From contig JBCCYD010000065.1 in the NCBI GenBank assembly GCA_039190385.1, positions 1 through 19,315 of the forward strand: a stretch of 19,315 nt of DNA. Direction: 5' to 3'. The translations under genes and the position numbers were made by a program. Positions 1 through 6,621 of the stretch are shown here, piece after piece; the stretch's first letter is position 1; the number at the start of each line of letters is the position of its first letter. Under the pieces are notes generated by a model that saw nothing but the letters and a program-made list of their open reading frames with translations, was not told the origin of the DNA and did no database searches. The DNA comes from Xenococcus sp039190385 (lineage in GTDB: Bacteria; Cyanobacteriota; Cyanobacteriia; Cyanobacteriales; Xenococcaceae).

Positions 1-6
1 AATATT

Positions 7-1047
7 ATGTCATCTGTACTTGCTAACGCGAGTGGTTTAGCAGGCAATTCGTGGTTTCCCTGGTGGTCAGGAAATGCTCGTTTCAAAAATGTTTCAGGCA
101 AATTACTTGGCGCTCATGTTGCCCATGGAGGCTTAATTGTTTTCTGGGCAGGAGCCATAACATTGTTTGAACTTTCTCGATTTGATGTCTCCCAACCCAT
201 GTACCAGCAAGGTCTCATTGTTTTACCACATCTGGCTACTTTGGGCTGGGGAGTTGGTGCGGGAGGCGAAATATTAGATACCTATCCCTACTTTGTAATT
301 GGCGCTCTACACCTAATCTCCTCAGCTTTTATAGGTTTTGGTGGTGTCTTCCATACTTTCTGGGGTCCAGAATATCTAGAAAATACCTCAGGTTTTTTTG
401 GCTATCAGTGGCAAGATACCAATAAAATGACGAATATAATTGGAATTCACTTGATTTTATTGGGTTTAGGCGCTTTTCTACTGGTAGCTAAGGCAATGTT
501 TTTCGGAGGGTTGTATGATCCTGTGATTGGTGATGTACGGGTGATTAGCAATCCGACTCTCAATCCATTGACGATCTATGGCTATCAAACTCATTTTGCA
601 ACCGTCGATAATTTAGAAGATGTAATAGGTGGTCATGTATATGTCGGAGTCCTCCTGATTTCAGGTGGTATTTGGCATCTGAGAACTAAGCCTCTTACTT
701 GGACAAGAAATTTGTTTGTTTGGTCGGGGGAAGCTTATCTTTCTTATAGTTTAGGTGCTTTGTCTTTAATGGGATTTGTCGCTGCATATTTTTGTGCTGT
801 GAATACTACTGTTTATCCCGAGGCTTTCTATGGTGCTCCCTTATCAATTCAGTTAGATATTTTTCCCTATTTCTCTGCCAATAATGATTCTATTTTACTC
901 TCTTCGAGAACATGGTTAGCGAATGCTCATTTTTGGCTAGCTTTCTTCTTTCTTCAAGGTCATCTTTTCCATTCTCTGAAGGCTGCTGGTTTTGACTTTG
1001 GCAAAGGGAAAATTGACCCAGAGTACAATCGTCCTGAAGCGTTTTAG
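7..1047 (+). CDS. CP43'-like chlorophyll-binding antenna protein (IsiA/Pcb family)
   Basis: This 346-residue thylakoid membrane protein belongs to the CP43/IsiA/Pcb chlorophyll a antenna family, whose iron-stress members form rings around photosystem I. Six hydrophobic segments are visible at about residues 36-57, 95-118, 142-165, 205-225, 245-268 and 303-325. Histidines suited to chlorophyll ligation occur in them (AHVAH at 36-40, LHL near 102, GGH at 208-210, IWH at 222-224, GHLFHS near the end). The loop between the last two helices is only about 35 residues, so it lacks the large lumenal loop of true CP43 (PsbC) and fits the IsiA/Pcb type. The start leaves an N-terminus ending in WWSGNARF, the usual family opening, so the gene appears complete. 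It lies 35 bp before a second antenna gene and is probably co-transcribed with it. Its N-terminus and helix II differ from canonical IsiA, so it may be a paralogue, with isiA itself lying upstream of the window. Confidence 0.93.
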   Translation: MSSVLANASGLAGNSWFPWWSGNARFKNVSGKLLGAHVAHGGLIVFWAGAITLFELSRFDVSQPMYQQGLIVLPHLATLGWGVGAGGEILDTYPYFVIGALHLISSAFIGFGGVFHTFWGPEYLENTSGFFGYQWQDTNKMTNIIGIHLILLGLGAFLLVAKAMFFGGLYDPVIGDVRVISNPTLNPLTIYGYQTHFATVDNLEDVIGGHVYVGVLLISGGIWHLRTKPLTWTRNLFVWSGEAYLSYSLGALSLMGFVAAYFCAVNTTVYPEAFYGAPLSIQLDIFPYFSANNDSILLSSRTWLANAHFWLAFFFLQGHLFHSLKAAGFDFGKGKIDPEYNRPEAF

Positions 1048-1082
1048 GGCAATAATGCATAGTAGTTTATGAGGTGTAATAA

Positions 1083-2575
1083 ATGACCGCGATCGCTTAT
1101 AATGAAAAACCGAAAATAGGATGGTGGGCAGGGAATGCCCGTTTTGTTGAGCTTTCAGGTAAGTTACTCGGAGCCCATGTTGCCCATGCTGGCTTAATCG
1201 TGTTATGGGCTGGAGCAATGACTTTCTTTGAAATTGCTCGTTATAATCCGGACTTACCCTTATATGAACAAAGTTTAATCATTTTGCCTCACTTGGCCAC
1301 TCTAGGAATTGGCGTAGGTGATGGCGGACAAATTATAGATACCTATCCCTATTTTGTAATTGGGGTGTTTCATCTCATCTCCTCAGCAGTCTTAGGAGCT
1401 GGAGGTCTTTATCATACGCTACTTGGAGAAGAAGTCTTACGAGCTAATGATTATAATTTTCAAGGTTTTTTTGGCTATGATTGGAAAGATGACAATAAAA
1501 TGACTAGTATTATTGGTATTCATCTAGTATTGCTAGGTTTGGGTGCTTATTTACTAGTGTTTAAAGCTATGTTTTGGGGCGGCGTGTTTGATCCTTGGGC
1601 TGGGGAGCTTGGGCAAGTTCGGATAATTACGGATCCGACGGTGAATCCAGCAAAGATTTTTGGTTATCTTGTAGGTGCTTCTGGCGAAGGTGGACTGGCA
1701 GCCGTTAATAATTTAGAAGATGTAGTTGGTGGTCACATATGGGTTGGCTCAATGTGTATATTGGGTGGCATATGGCAACCAGACCATTTAACTGGGCAAA
1801 GAAAGTATTGGTTTATTCTGGAGAAGCTTATCTTTCCTATAGTCTAGGTGCCGTAGCTTACATGGCATTATTTGCCGCATATTTTTGTACTGTAAACAAT
1901 ACTGTTTATCCTGAAGTATTTTATGGCCCTGTAGGTCTAATCGAAACTACCACAGGAGTTGTCACTGCCCGGGGTTGGTTGGCAAGTTTCCATTTTGTCT
2001 TTGCCCTATTGTTTCTTTTTGGTCATATTTGGCACGCTCTTAGAGCTAGGGGCGCAGCTGCTGGTTTTGATTTCGGCAAAGGTGATACTCTAATTACTTT
2101 TTCTGGTGATCCTCAAGTTGGTAATCTTGATACGCCTCTCAACTCATCTGATTTTAGTCTTTGGCTGCTGAAATATCTACCGATTTATCGCCCAAGACTC
2201 TCTCCCCTATTCCGAGGACTAGAAATTGGTATGGCTCACGGATACTGGCTGTTTGGGCCATTTGCTTTGCTTGGTCCCCAAAGATCGACGGAACAAGGTA
2301 ATTTAGTTGGTGTATTGAGTGCTTGTGGTCTGATAATCATCCTGACAGTCGCTTTATCTATCTATGGAAATGCTTCTTTTAGAAAGGAATTTGATCCTGA
2401 TCGTTTAACCTATGCCACCGCTAATCCCGTTGTCCCCGAATCTTTGAAAACCGTTGATGGTTGGAGCCAATTTGCTGCTGCCTTTTTTGTCGGAGGCGTG
2501 GGAGGAGCATTTTTTGCTTATTTAGTCTATGATAACCTAGATATCTTGCAAGGCATTTTTACAGGCAATCTTTAG
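1083..2575 (+). pseudogene. CP43'-PsaL fusion antenna gene, split by a frameshift
   Basis: Two overlapping frames encode one interrupted protein. Frame one (1083-1847) gives an N-terminus with WWAGNARF and four antenna helices through the GGIW motif, then runs into unrelated residues and stops. Frame two (open 1739-2575) resumes at TRPFNWAKKV, gives the last two antenna helices, and from about 2099 continues into a ~158-residue PsaL-like domain (DPQVGNL, LPIYRP, LSPLFRGLEIGMAHGY, then two more hydrophobic segments). PsaL is the photosystem I subunit of the trimer interface, and CP43'-PsaL fusions are known among cyanobacterial IsiA paralogues; they are thought to attach antenna at the PsaL position. 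Restoring 7 bp at the junction gives a single 499-residue reading frame. A GAGGT ribosome site lies at 1071-1075. Both halves are otherwise well conserved, so the lesion is recent, or it is a sequencing error, or it is switchable. Independent translation of the second half from the ATG at 1739 is possible, but no clear ribosome site was seen. Confidence 0.85.
1769..1777 (+). other. Frameshift site: CATATGG unit, one copy apparently lost
   Basis: The sequence has a single CATATGG (1769-1775) followed by CA and ACC. The intact neighbour reads GGIWH-x-x-TKP at this point. Two tandem copies of CATATGG here would read G-G-I-W-H-M-A-T-R-P in one frame, matching the family exactly. Frame two already contains W-H-M-A-T-R-P and frame one contains G-G-I-W. 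A one-unit slip between the tandem copies therefore explains the frameshift. Another CATATGG lies 33 bp upstream at 1736-1742. The ancestral tandem repeat is inferred, not seen. Confidence 0.75.
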
Positions 2576-2582
2576 CTGTAGA

Positions 2583-2612
2583 AAAAAATATTTTCAAGAG
2601 AAAATATTTTTT
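2583..2612 (+). terminator. AT-rich hairpin after the antenna genes
   Basis: A perfect 13-bp inverted repeat (AAAAAATATTTTC / GAAAATATTTTTT) with an AAGA loop starts 8 bp after the stop codon of the fusion gene and ends in a run of T. It has the shape of an intrinsic terminator, although the stem is nearly all A-T. It would separate the antenna transcript from isiB. Confidence 0.6.
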
Positions 2613-2777
2613 GGATTTTATTGCTAAAGATTACCAATAATGATATGATTCATTCATGACATTTTCTTCACGTTCTAAATGTTCTATTCATTGAGTCTTA
2701 GGGAATTAGCGAAATAACAATCTAATCCCTCAGCTCTTTTCTCTGAAGTCTTTTATGGCTTTCTCTATTCTATCCTT

Positions 2778-2870
2778 TAGCTCTCACAAAGAGGTTTGTT
2801 TATGATCTATGGAAAAATAATTGTTTATCAGTTTTATGATAATTAATTGCAATTATTTGTTTTGGAGCTA
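2778..2870. repeat. Nested palindromes in the spacer before isiB
   Basis: Three inverted repeats are nested around one centre: TAGCTC/GAGCTA (2778-2783, 2865-2870), AAATAATTG/CAATTATTT (2815-2823, 2850-2858) and TTATCA/TGATAA (2825-2830, 2837-2842). The inner part, GATAATTAATTGCAATTATT, has the AT-rich look of cyanobacterial Fur sites but matches the classical 19-bp Fur box only partly. A regulator site or a structured leader are both possible. The rest of the 2613-3102 spacer holds no open frame I would call a gene. Confidence 0.35.
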
Positions 2871-2919
2871 GGAAGAAAAAAATAGAGATTTCACAATTTG
2901 CTTTGAGTCTTATAAGATA

Positions 2920-3028
2920 TTGCTGTCCTTGTTGGGTGAAAATCTTGCTCCGACATCTTAATCAAAACAACTTTTATTGATTTTGTCCTTGTCGTAATCA
3001 AGAGATGCCCATTATCGAAGGACAGCAA
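2920..3028. repeat. Long-range inverted repeat just upstream of isiB
   Basis: TTGCTGTCCTT at 2920-2930 has its exact reverse complement AAGGACAGCAA at 3018-3028, enclosing 87 bp that contain a further TGTCCTTG and an AATCAA/TTGATT pair. It ends 74 bp before the isiB start. It could be a structured 5' leader of the flavodoxin mRNA or the scar of a small mobile repeat. No target duplication was recognised. Confidence 0.4.
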
Positions 3029-3102
3029 ATCAAGGCGAAGCAATAACAAATTTTCCTTGAAGTTAACTAACTAATTTATTAAACACAAAACAGGAGTATT
3101 CA

Positions 3103-3618
3103 ATGAGTAAAGTTGGTCTTTTTTATGGTAGTACTACAGGCAAAACTGAAGCAGCAGCAGAAATGATTCAGAGTGAATTCGGTGGAGATAGTGTAGTAAC
3201 TCTCCATGAAATTGCTGATGCTAGTGATAGTGATTTTGAGGGTTATGAGTACATAATTATTGGTTGCCCTACCTGGGATATTGGCGAATTGCAAGCAGAC
3301 TGGGATGGCTTTTTCTCTGATGAATTAGATAATATCGATTTTAGCGGTAAAACTGTTGCCTATTTCGGAACAGGTGACCAAATAAACTATGAAGAGAATT
3401 TCCAAGATGCGATGGGAATTCTTGAAGAGAAAATTTCTAGTCTTGGCGGCAAAACCGTAGGTAATTGGCCAACCGATGGCTATGATCATGAATCGTCTAA
3501 AGCAGACAAAGGTGGAAAATTTGTCGGGCTCGCTTTAGATGATGATAATCAATCAGAATTAACTGAGCCTCGGATTAAGCAATGGGTATCACAAGTTAAA
3601 GGAGAATTTGGCATTTAA
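3103..3618 (+). CDS. isiB: Flavodoxin, long-chain (IsiB)
   Basis: Flavodoxin is a soluble FMN electron carrier that replaces ferredoxin between photosystem I and ferredoxin-NADP reductase when iron is scarce. The 171 residues match the usual cyanobacterial long-chain length. The phosphate-binding loop is GSTTGKTE at 9-16. The FMN-stacking tryptophan is W58 in PTWDIGELQADW, and the stacking tyrosine is Y96 in GTGDQINYEENF. The insert typical of long-chain flavodoxins (NWPTDGY) is present. A strong ribosome site, AGGAG, lies at 3092-3096. Its position downstream of the antenna genes matches the isiA-isiB arrangement, but the 527-bp spacer with a terminator-like hairpin suggests it has its own promoter. 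The first of three ~95-nt repeats begins directly at its stop codon. Confidence 0.97.
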   Translation: MSKVGLFYGSTTGKTEAAAEMIQSEFGGDSVVTLHEIADASDSDFEGYEYIIIGCPTWDIGELQADWDGFFSDELDNIDFSGKTVAYFGTGDQINYEENFQDAMGILEEKISSLGGKTVGNWPTDGYDHESSKADKGGKFVGLALDDDNQSELTEPRIKQWVSQVKGEFGI

Positions 3619-3702
3619 GTTTTCCCGGTGAGTTCTCTTCTCTGGGTTGAGAGAAAAGGTAGTTGTTTTATTGTCCTATATTTTCATCACTTTTTCTCTT
3701 TC
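3619..3702 (+). repeat. isi-locus hairpin repeat, copy 1
   Basis: This 84-nt segment begins at the isiB stop codon and is nearly identical to copy 2 (two substitutions). In RNA it can fold two ways. A short hairpin pairs TTCTCT (3638-3643) with AGAGAA (3650-3655) across a GGGTTG loop. A longer one pairs AGAGAAAAGGT (3650-3660) with ACTTTTTCTCT (3689-3699). Both use the same purine stretch, so they are mutually exclusive. The long stem followed by a pyrimidine tail could act as the isiB terminator. The homology stops shortly before the MITE-like element. Confidence 0.7.
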
Positions 3703-3716
3703 TTCTTTCTTCTACT

Positions 3717-3812
3717 TATAGCGTTTCTCAAATTGACGAGGTACAAAATCATAAGCTAATCGCTTATAAAATAAGATTTTAGGTGTACTGTATTGAAGCG
3801 AGAAACGCTATA
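3717..3812. mobile_element. MITE-like element with 13-bp terminal inverted repeats
   Basis: TATAGCGTTTCTC (3717-3729) is matched by its exact reverse complement at 3800-3812. If the outer TA pairs are the duplicated target, the element proper is 92 bp (3719-3810), the pattern of IS630/Tc1-type MITEs. There is an internal ATAAGC/GCTTAT hairpin (3751-3756, 3762-3767) and no coding capacity. It sits between copies 1 and 2 of the hairpin repeat. It would need a transposase encoded elsewhere to move. Confidence 0.7.
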
Positions 3813-3863
3813 TGAGAGTAAAGTAATTTAATAATCACATCGCATCATATATCTACGTTTGGT

Positions 3864-3869
3864 TATAAT
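3864..3869 (+). promoter_or_regulatory. Possible -10 box before repeat copy 2
   Basis: An exact TATAAT lies in GTTTGGTTATAATAG, about 28 bp before the start of repeat copy 2. No convincing -35 box is seen. The flank TACGTTTGGTTA-type sequence is partly repeated before copy 3 (TTTATGTTTGGTTAG), where the -10 is degenerate. It could drive a short RNA containing copies 2 and 3 and the 88-codon gene. Confidence 0.3.
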
Positions 3870-3896
3870 AGACCACAAAAAAATTCAGAATTTAAA

Positions 3897-3992
3897 GTTT
3901 TCCCGGTGAGTTCTCTTCTCTGGGTTAAGGGAAAAGGTAGTTGTTTTATTGTCCTATATTTTCATCACTTTTTCTCTTTCCTCTTCAATTTG
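3897..3992 (+). repeat. isi-locus hairpin repeat, copy 2
   Basis: This copy is offset 278 bp from copy 1 without gaps over the 84-nt core, and shares its 3' tail CTTCAATTTG with copy 3. The long stem is AGGGAAAAGGT (3928-3938) with ACTTTTTCTCT (3967-3977). Its differences from a perfect stem put G opposite T, which still pairs as G-U in a plus-strand RNA. An additional TTTTCCC/GGGAAAA pairing (3898-3904, 3929-3935) is possible here. Confidence 0.7.
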
Positions 3993-4058
3993 TGCTGTCA
4001 GAGAAAATAAATAATCGCGTTACGTTTTATGTTTGGTTAGTACAAGTCAAAATTTAAG

Positions 4059-4155
4059 GTTTGCCTGGTAAGTTCTCCTTCTCTGGGTTGAGAGAAAAAG
4101 TAGTTGTTTAATGGTTATATCTTGCTATTACTTTTTCTCTTTCTTCTTCAATTTG
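4059..4155 (+). repeat. isi-locus hairpin repeat, copy 3
   Basis: The most diverged copy, offset 162 bp from copy 2, with one inserted base near 4078 and changes in the loop. The long stem is perfect here: AGAGAAAAAGTA (4091-4102) pairs with TACTTTTTCTCT (4129-4140), while the 26-nt loop sequence has drifted. The short alternative hairpin TTCTCT/AGAGAA (4079-4084, 4091-4096) is also kept. It ends 19 bp before the next start codon, so it would form the leader of that small gene. Confidence 0.7.
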
Positions 4156-4174
4156 CGATACTGAATTCAAGAAT

Positions 4175-4441
4175 ATGCTCCATTTAATATTTTGTATTTT
4201 CCTTTGGTCAACTATTGGTAGTTTTATAATTTGGAAATTATTAAAGGAAGCACATCAAGGAGTGAGCTATATCAGAAAAATGCATCAAATTCCTTGTTCT
4301 AATTGTATCTATTTCACGGGAAATTATCGTCTCAAATGTACTGTTGACCCGATAAAAGCATTAACAGAAGATGCGATCGCTTGTAGAGATTTTGAGACCA
4401 AGTCTTATTATTCAATTAATGAAGTGATAATTAATAAGTAG
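4175..4441 (+). CDS. Small membrane-anchored four-cysteine protein
   Basis: This 88-residue protein has one N-terminal hydrophobic segment (about residues 3-22) followed by a soluble part with four cysteines spaced C-x2-C-x10-C-x14-C (C41, C44, C55, C70) in the contexts IPCSNC, LKCTVDP and ACRDF. The pattern looks like a metal or iron-sulfur site on the membrane surface, but this is inference. I know similar uncharacterised sequences in cyanobacteria but can give no function. The HIP1 octamer falls inside the frame, typical of resident genes. No strong ribosome site precedes the ATG. Its place between isiB and feoA suggests a link to iron or redox stress. A bidirectional terminator follows. 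Confidence 0.75.
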   Translation: MLHLIFCIFLWSTIGSFIIWKLLKEAHQGVSYIRKMHQIPCSNCIYFTGNYRLKCTVDPIKALTEDAIACRDFETKSYYSINEVIINK

Positions 4442-4466
4442 AATTAAGTCATTTTGGATAATATCT

Positions 4467-4509
4467 TAGGACTTGGAGATAAAAAAATTTTTATCTCCCC
4501 AAGTTCCTA
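4467..4509. terminator. Bidirectional terminator hairpin
   Basis: TAGG-A-CTTGG-AGATAAAAA pairs with TTTTTATCT-CC-CCAAG-TT-CCTA, a long stem with small bulges and an A/T-rich apex. It lies between the converging four-cysteine gene (+) and feoA (-) and probably ends both transcripts. Confidence 0.65.
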
Positions 4510-4550
4510 GTATTTATTTTGAAAGCTACGCTTTTGATTGCAACTGAGTG

Positions 4551-4793
4551 TTATTTGATCTCTTCAACGCATAAAGCGTTGGTTTCTGGCTTCGACAGTT
4601 CGACAATCTTATCGGATAAAAGCATAATTACAATGTTTTTTTTAGTGTCACTATCAAGGACGATAAATTGTGCACCTGGCGTTAGACCCAAGGCTATCAA
4701 CTTACCGATATAGCCTCCATAAGCTTTTTCGTAGCCAACTATTGTGCCAACAGAACCCAGAGATAATTCTTTGATATATGTCCAAGCTTGCAT
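4551..4793 (-). CDS. feoA: FeoA-domain protein (ferrous iron transport accessory)
   Basis: FeoA is a small cytoplasmic SH3-like protein that supports ferrous iron uptake by the membrane GTPase FeoB. The 80 residues are a single FeoA domain: LSLGSVGTIVGY at 10-21, the hallmark LIALGLTPGAQFIVL at about 32-46, and C-terminal strands ending in ALCVEEI. A GGAAG-type ribosome site precedes the ATG on the minus strand. No feoB is in the window: the next gene upstream is holA, divergent, and the neighbour downstream converges. It is therefore an orphan feoA, or FeoB lies elsewhere. FeoA domains also occur as C-terminal parts of DtxR-type regulators, but there is no DNA-binding domain here. Confidence 0.85.
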   Translation of the reverse strand: MQAWTYIKELSLGSVGTIVGYEKAYGGYIGKLIALGLTPGAQFIVLDSDTKKNIVIMLLSDKIVELSKPETNALCVEEIK

Positions 4794-4842
4794 TAGTATT
4801 CTCTTCCCATATCTATTAATGAAGGCAATTGCTCAGACTAAT

Positions 4843-4863
4843 ATTTATCCAAATAAGATAAAT
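4843..4863. promoter_or_regulatory. Palindrome in the feoA/holA intergenic region
   Basis: ATTTATC and GATAAAT are separated by 7 bp, 50-70 bp upstream of the feoA start. The ATTATC/GATAAT-like halves resemble metalloregulator half-sites of the Fur type. This is inference from shape only. Confidence 0.35.
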
Positions 4864-4890
4864 AATAACGAGTTTGCCACTTGTCATATA

Positions 4891-4908
4891 ATTACTATCA
4901 ATAGTAAT
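4891..4908. promoter_or_regulatory. 18-bp palindrome upstream of feoA
   Basis: ATTACTAT-CA-ATAGTAAT is an exact 8-bp inverted repeat with a 2-bp centre, 98-115 bp upstream of feoA and 85-102 bp upstream of holA. Its length and symmetry suit a dimeric repressor. Fur control of feoA is the natural guess but is not proven by sequence. Confidence 0.4.
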
Positions 4909-4992
4909 ATCATAATCAAGACTTATTAGTAAATACTTTCAAGTAGATTTAAGAATTTTTATGATTATTTTAAGAAGAACTACTAGTAACGA

Positions 4993-5979
4993 ATGCCTAT
5001 CTATTTATTCTGGGGAGAAGATGATTTTGCGATCGCGAAATCTGTAAAAAAACTCCAAAGCCAAATCTTAGATCCCAACTGGATTGATTTTAATTACCAT
5101 AGTTATCCAGGAGACAATGTAGAAAATATCATTGAAGGCTTAAACGAAATTATGACTCCTCCTTTTGGCATGGGAGGTCGTCTCGTTTGGTTAGAAAACA
5201 CGACAATTTGTCAGCAATGCAGTACTGATTTGTTATCCGAATTACAGCGAACTTTGCCCGTAATTCCTGAGACTTCTCATTTACTCTTAACGAGCAGGAA
5301 GAAAAGTGATCGCCGCTTAAAATCTAGTAAGCTAATAGAAAAATACGCTCAAGTCACAGAATTCAGTTTAATTCCCTATTGGAACATTGATGCAATCAAG
5401 CGAAATATTCGCCAAACAGCTTCTGAAATGGAAGTCAAACTCACTACAGGCGCGATCGAGTTGCTCAGTGAGTCGATAGGCAATAATACTCGTCAACTGT
5501 ATAACGAATTAGAAAAATTAAGTCTTTTTTATCAGGATAAATCAGGAACAAACCAAGTAATTGATGTTGATGCGGTCTCAGCTTTGGTGATATCTAACAC
5601 GCAAAACAGTTTACAATTAGCCGCAGCCATCCGCGATCGCGAAATCGAAACTGCTTTAACTCTAGTCAATGACCTACTAAATCGTAATGAACCGCCCCTA
5701 AGAATTGTGGCAACTTTGGTCAGACAGTTTCGGACTTGGGCAATGCTCAAAAGCCTATGGGAATCGGGAGAAAGGGATCTTAAAACAATTGCAAATATGG
5801 CAGAAATTGGCAATCCTAATCGACTAAAATATATTTATCGAGAAATACAGTCAGTTTCAGCCGAGCAATTATTAGCTAGTTTTTCCATACTTTTATCCTT
5901 AGAATATGGTTTGAAAAGAGGCGCGATCGCCAAAGACATCCTGCAAACTAAGACTGTGGAATTATGTAGCTTATTCTAG
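4993..5979 (+). CDS. holA: DNA polymerase III subunit delta
   Basis: The delta subunit is the part of the clamp loader that opens the beta sliding clamp so it can be placed on DNA. The 328 residues match the family length. The N-terminus MPIYLFWGEDDFAIAKSV is the usual delta opening (hydrophobic strand then G-E-D-x-F). The middle contains the conserved LTTGAIELLSESIGNNTRQLYNELEKLSLF segment (residues about 149-178), and the C-terminus carries the helical collar region (LVNDLLNRNEPPLRIVATLVRQFR and the terminal LEYGLKRG). Several HIP1 sites lie inside the gene. It is a single gene, divergent from feoA. Confidence 0.92.
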   Translation: MPIYLFWGEDDFAIAKSVKKLQSQILDPNWIDFNYHSYPGDNVENIIEGLNEIMTPPFGMGGRLVWLENTTICQQCSTDLLSELQRTLPVIPETSHLLLTSRKKSDRRLKSSKLIEKYAQVTEFSLIPYWNIDAIKRNIRQTASEMEVKLTTGAIELLSESIGNNTRQLYNELEKLSLFYQDKSGTNQVIDVDAVSALVISNTQNSLQLAAAIRDREIETALTLVNDLLNRNEPPLRIVATLVRQFRTWAMLKSLWESGERDLKTIANMAEIGNPNRLKYIYREIQSVSAEQLLASFSILLSLEYGLKRGAIAKDILQTKTVELCSLF

Positions 5980-6081
5980 ACAATATTTACTTAAAGCAAA
6001 TACATGGTGTGCGATCGCAAATTGTTTGTGATCGTATTCTCCCAGTTATTCAACTAACCAACGCACTGCATCTTTAGTTTG

Positions 6082-6118
6082 GTGACAAAATACTAAGTTT
6101 AAAGCGATTTCTTGTCAC
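6082..6118. repeat. Small inverted repeat between holA and ssrA
   Basis: GTGACAA (6082-6088) and TTGTCAC (6112-6118) are separated by 23 bp. It has no T-run and is a poor terminator. The remainder of 5980-6238 shows only a HIP1 site and the ssrA promoter region. Confidence 0.25.
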
Positions 6119-6211
6119 AAAGATAATAACTGTAGTATTACTCAATGTTTTATAATGTTTGCTCGCCAATCTTAGGTAAATTTAGCTACAATGTTCTTAG
6201 TTAAAGTTAGC

Positions 6212-6217
6212 TAGAAT
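6212..6217 (+). promoter_or_regulatory. Likely ssrA -10 box
   Basis: TAGAAT lies 21 bp before the mature tmRNA end, allowing a short leader to be removed by RNase P. No good -35 hexamer is seen at the right distance. Confidence 0.4.
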
Positions 6218-6238
6218 ACATCCAGCATTTAACAGTAA

Positions 6239-6619
6239 GGGGCCGTAACGGTTTCGACAGGTTGGTGAAAGCTAATCTGTGACTCAGGTCGAGAGCGAGT
6301 CTCCTCTCGCAAATCAAGACTCAAATCTAAATATAGATGCAAACAACATCGTAAAATTCGAGCGTCAGGCTGTATTTGCCTAGACCCAAACTGAGGTCTG
6401 CTCGCTTTTAGCCGGACTCCGTTAAACGCTAAAACGAAACCCCAACGGATGCACTCTTTAGTTACTTCTGGTTAACTAATGCAGTAAAGACCTTACCAGA
6501 ACATCCTGCCATCAGGGATAAGTGATGGTTCCCGTTCTGAGGATCAGAAGAACTAAACCTGTGAACGAGCGGAAAGTCAATAATCAGTCTGGACAGCAGT
6601 TCGACTCTGCTCGGCTCCA
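6239..6619 (+). ncRNA. ssrA: Transfer-messenger RNA (tmRNA)
   Basis: tmRNA rescues stalled ribosomes and adds a degradation tag. The 5' end GGGGCCG pairs with CGGCTCC at 6612-6618 to give the tRNA-like acceptor stem (one G-U pair), followed by discriminator A; CCA is not encoded. The 5' GGTTTCGACAGG and the 3' GGACAGCAGTTCGACTCTGC T-arm are classic. The tag frame begins at GCA 6339 and ends at TAG 6381, encoding ANNIVKFERQAVFA. ANNIV is the standard cyanobacterial tag opening, but the end -VFA differs from the usual -VAA or -LAA type. The one-piece order with 5' and 3' ends in place shows it is not permuted. Confidence 0.97.
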
Positions 6620-6621
6620 TT

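Noticed and set aside
937..1218. Minus-strand 93-codon frame spanning the junction of the two antenna genes
   Set aside because: It lies opposite strong coding sequence and has no domain or ribosome site. An antisense RNA to isiA exists in Synechocystis, but nothing here shows one.
3629..4001. Short GTG-started frames within repeat copies 1 and 2
   Set aside because: Both copies open with the same codons, but their two differences both change the amino acid, and copy 3 has a stop at the start point and a one-base insertion. The conserved feature is the stem pairing, not a peptide.
4519..4929. Plus-strand frames across the feoA region
   Set aside because: They lie opposite a well-recognised FeoA frame or in its AT-rich upstream region and give no protein-like sequence.
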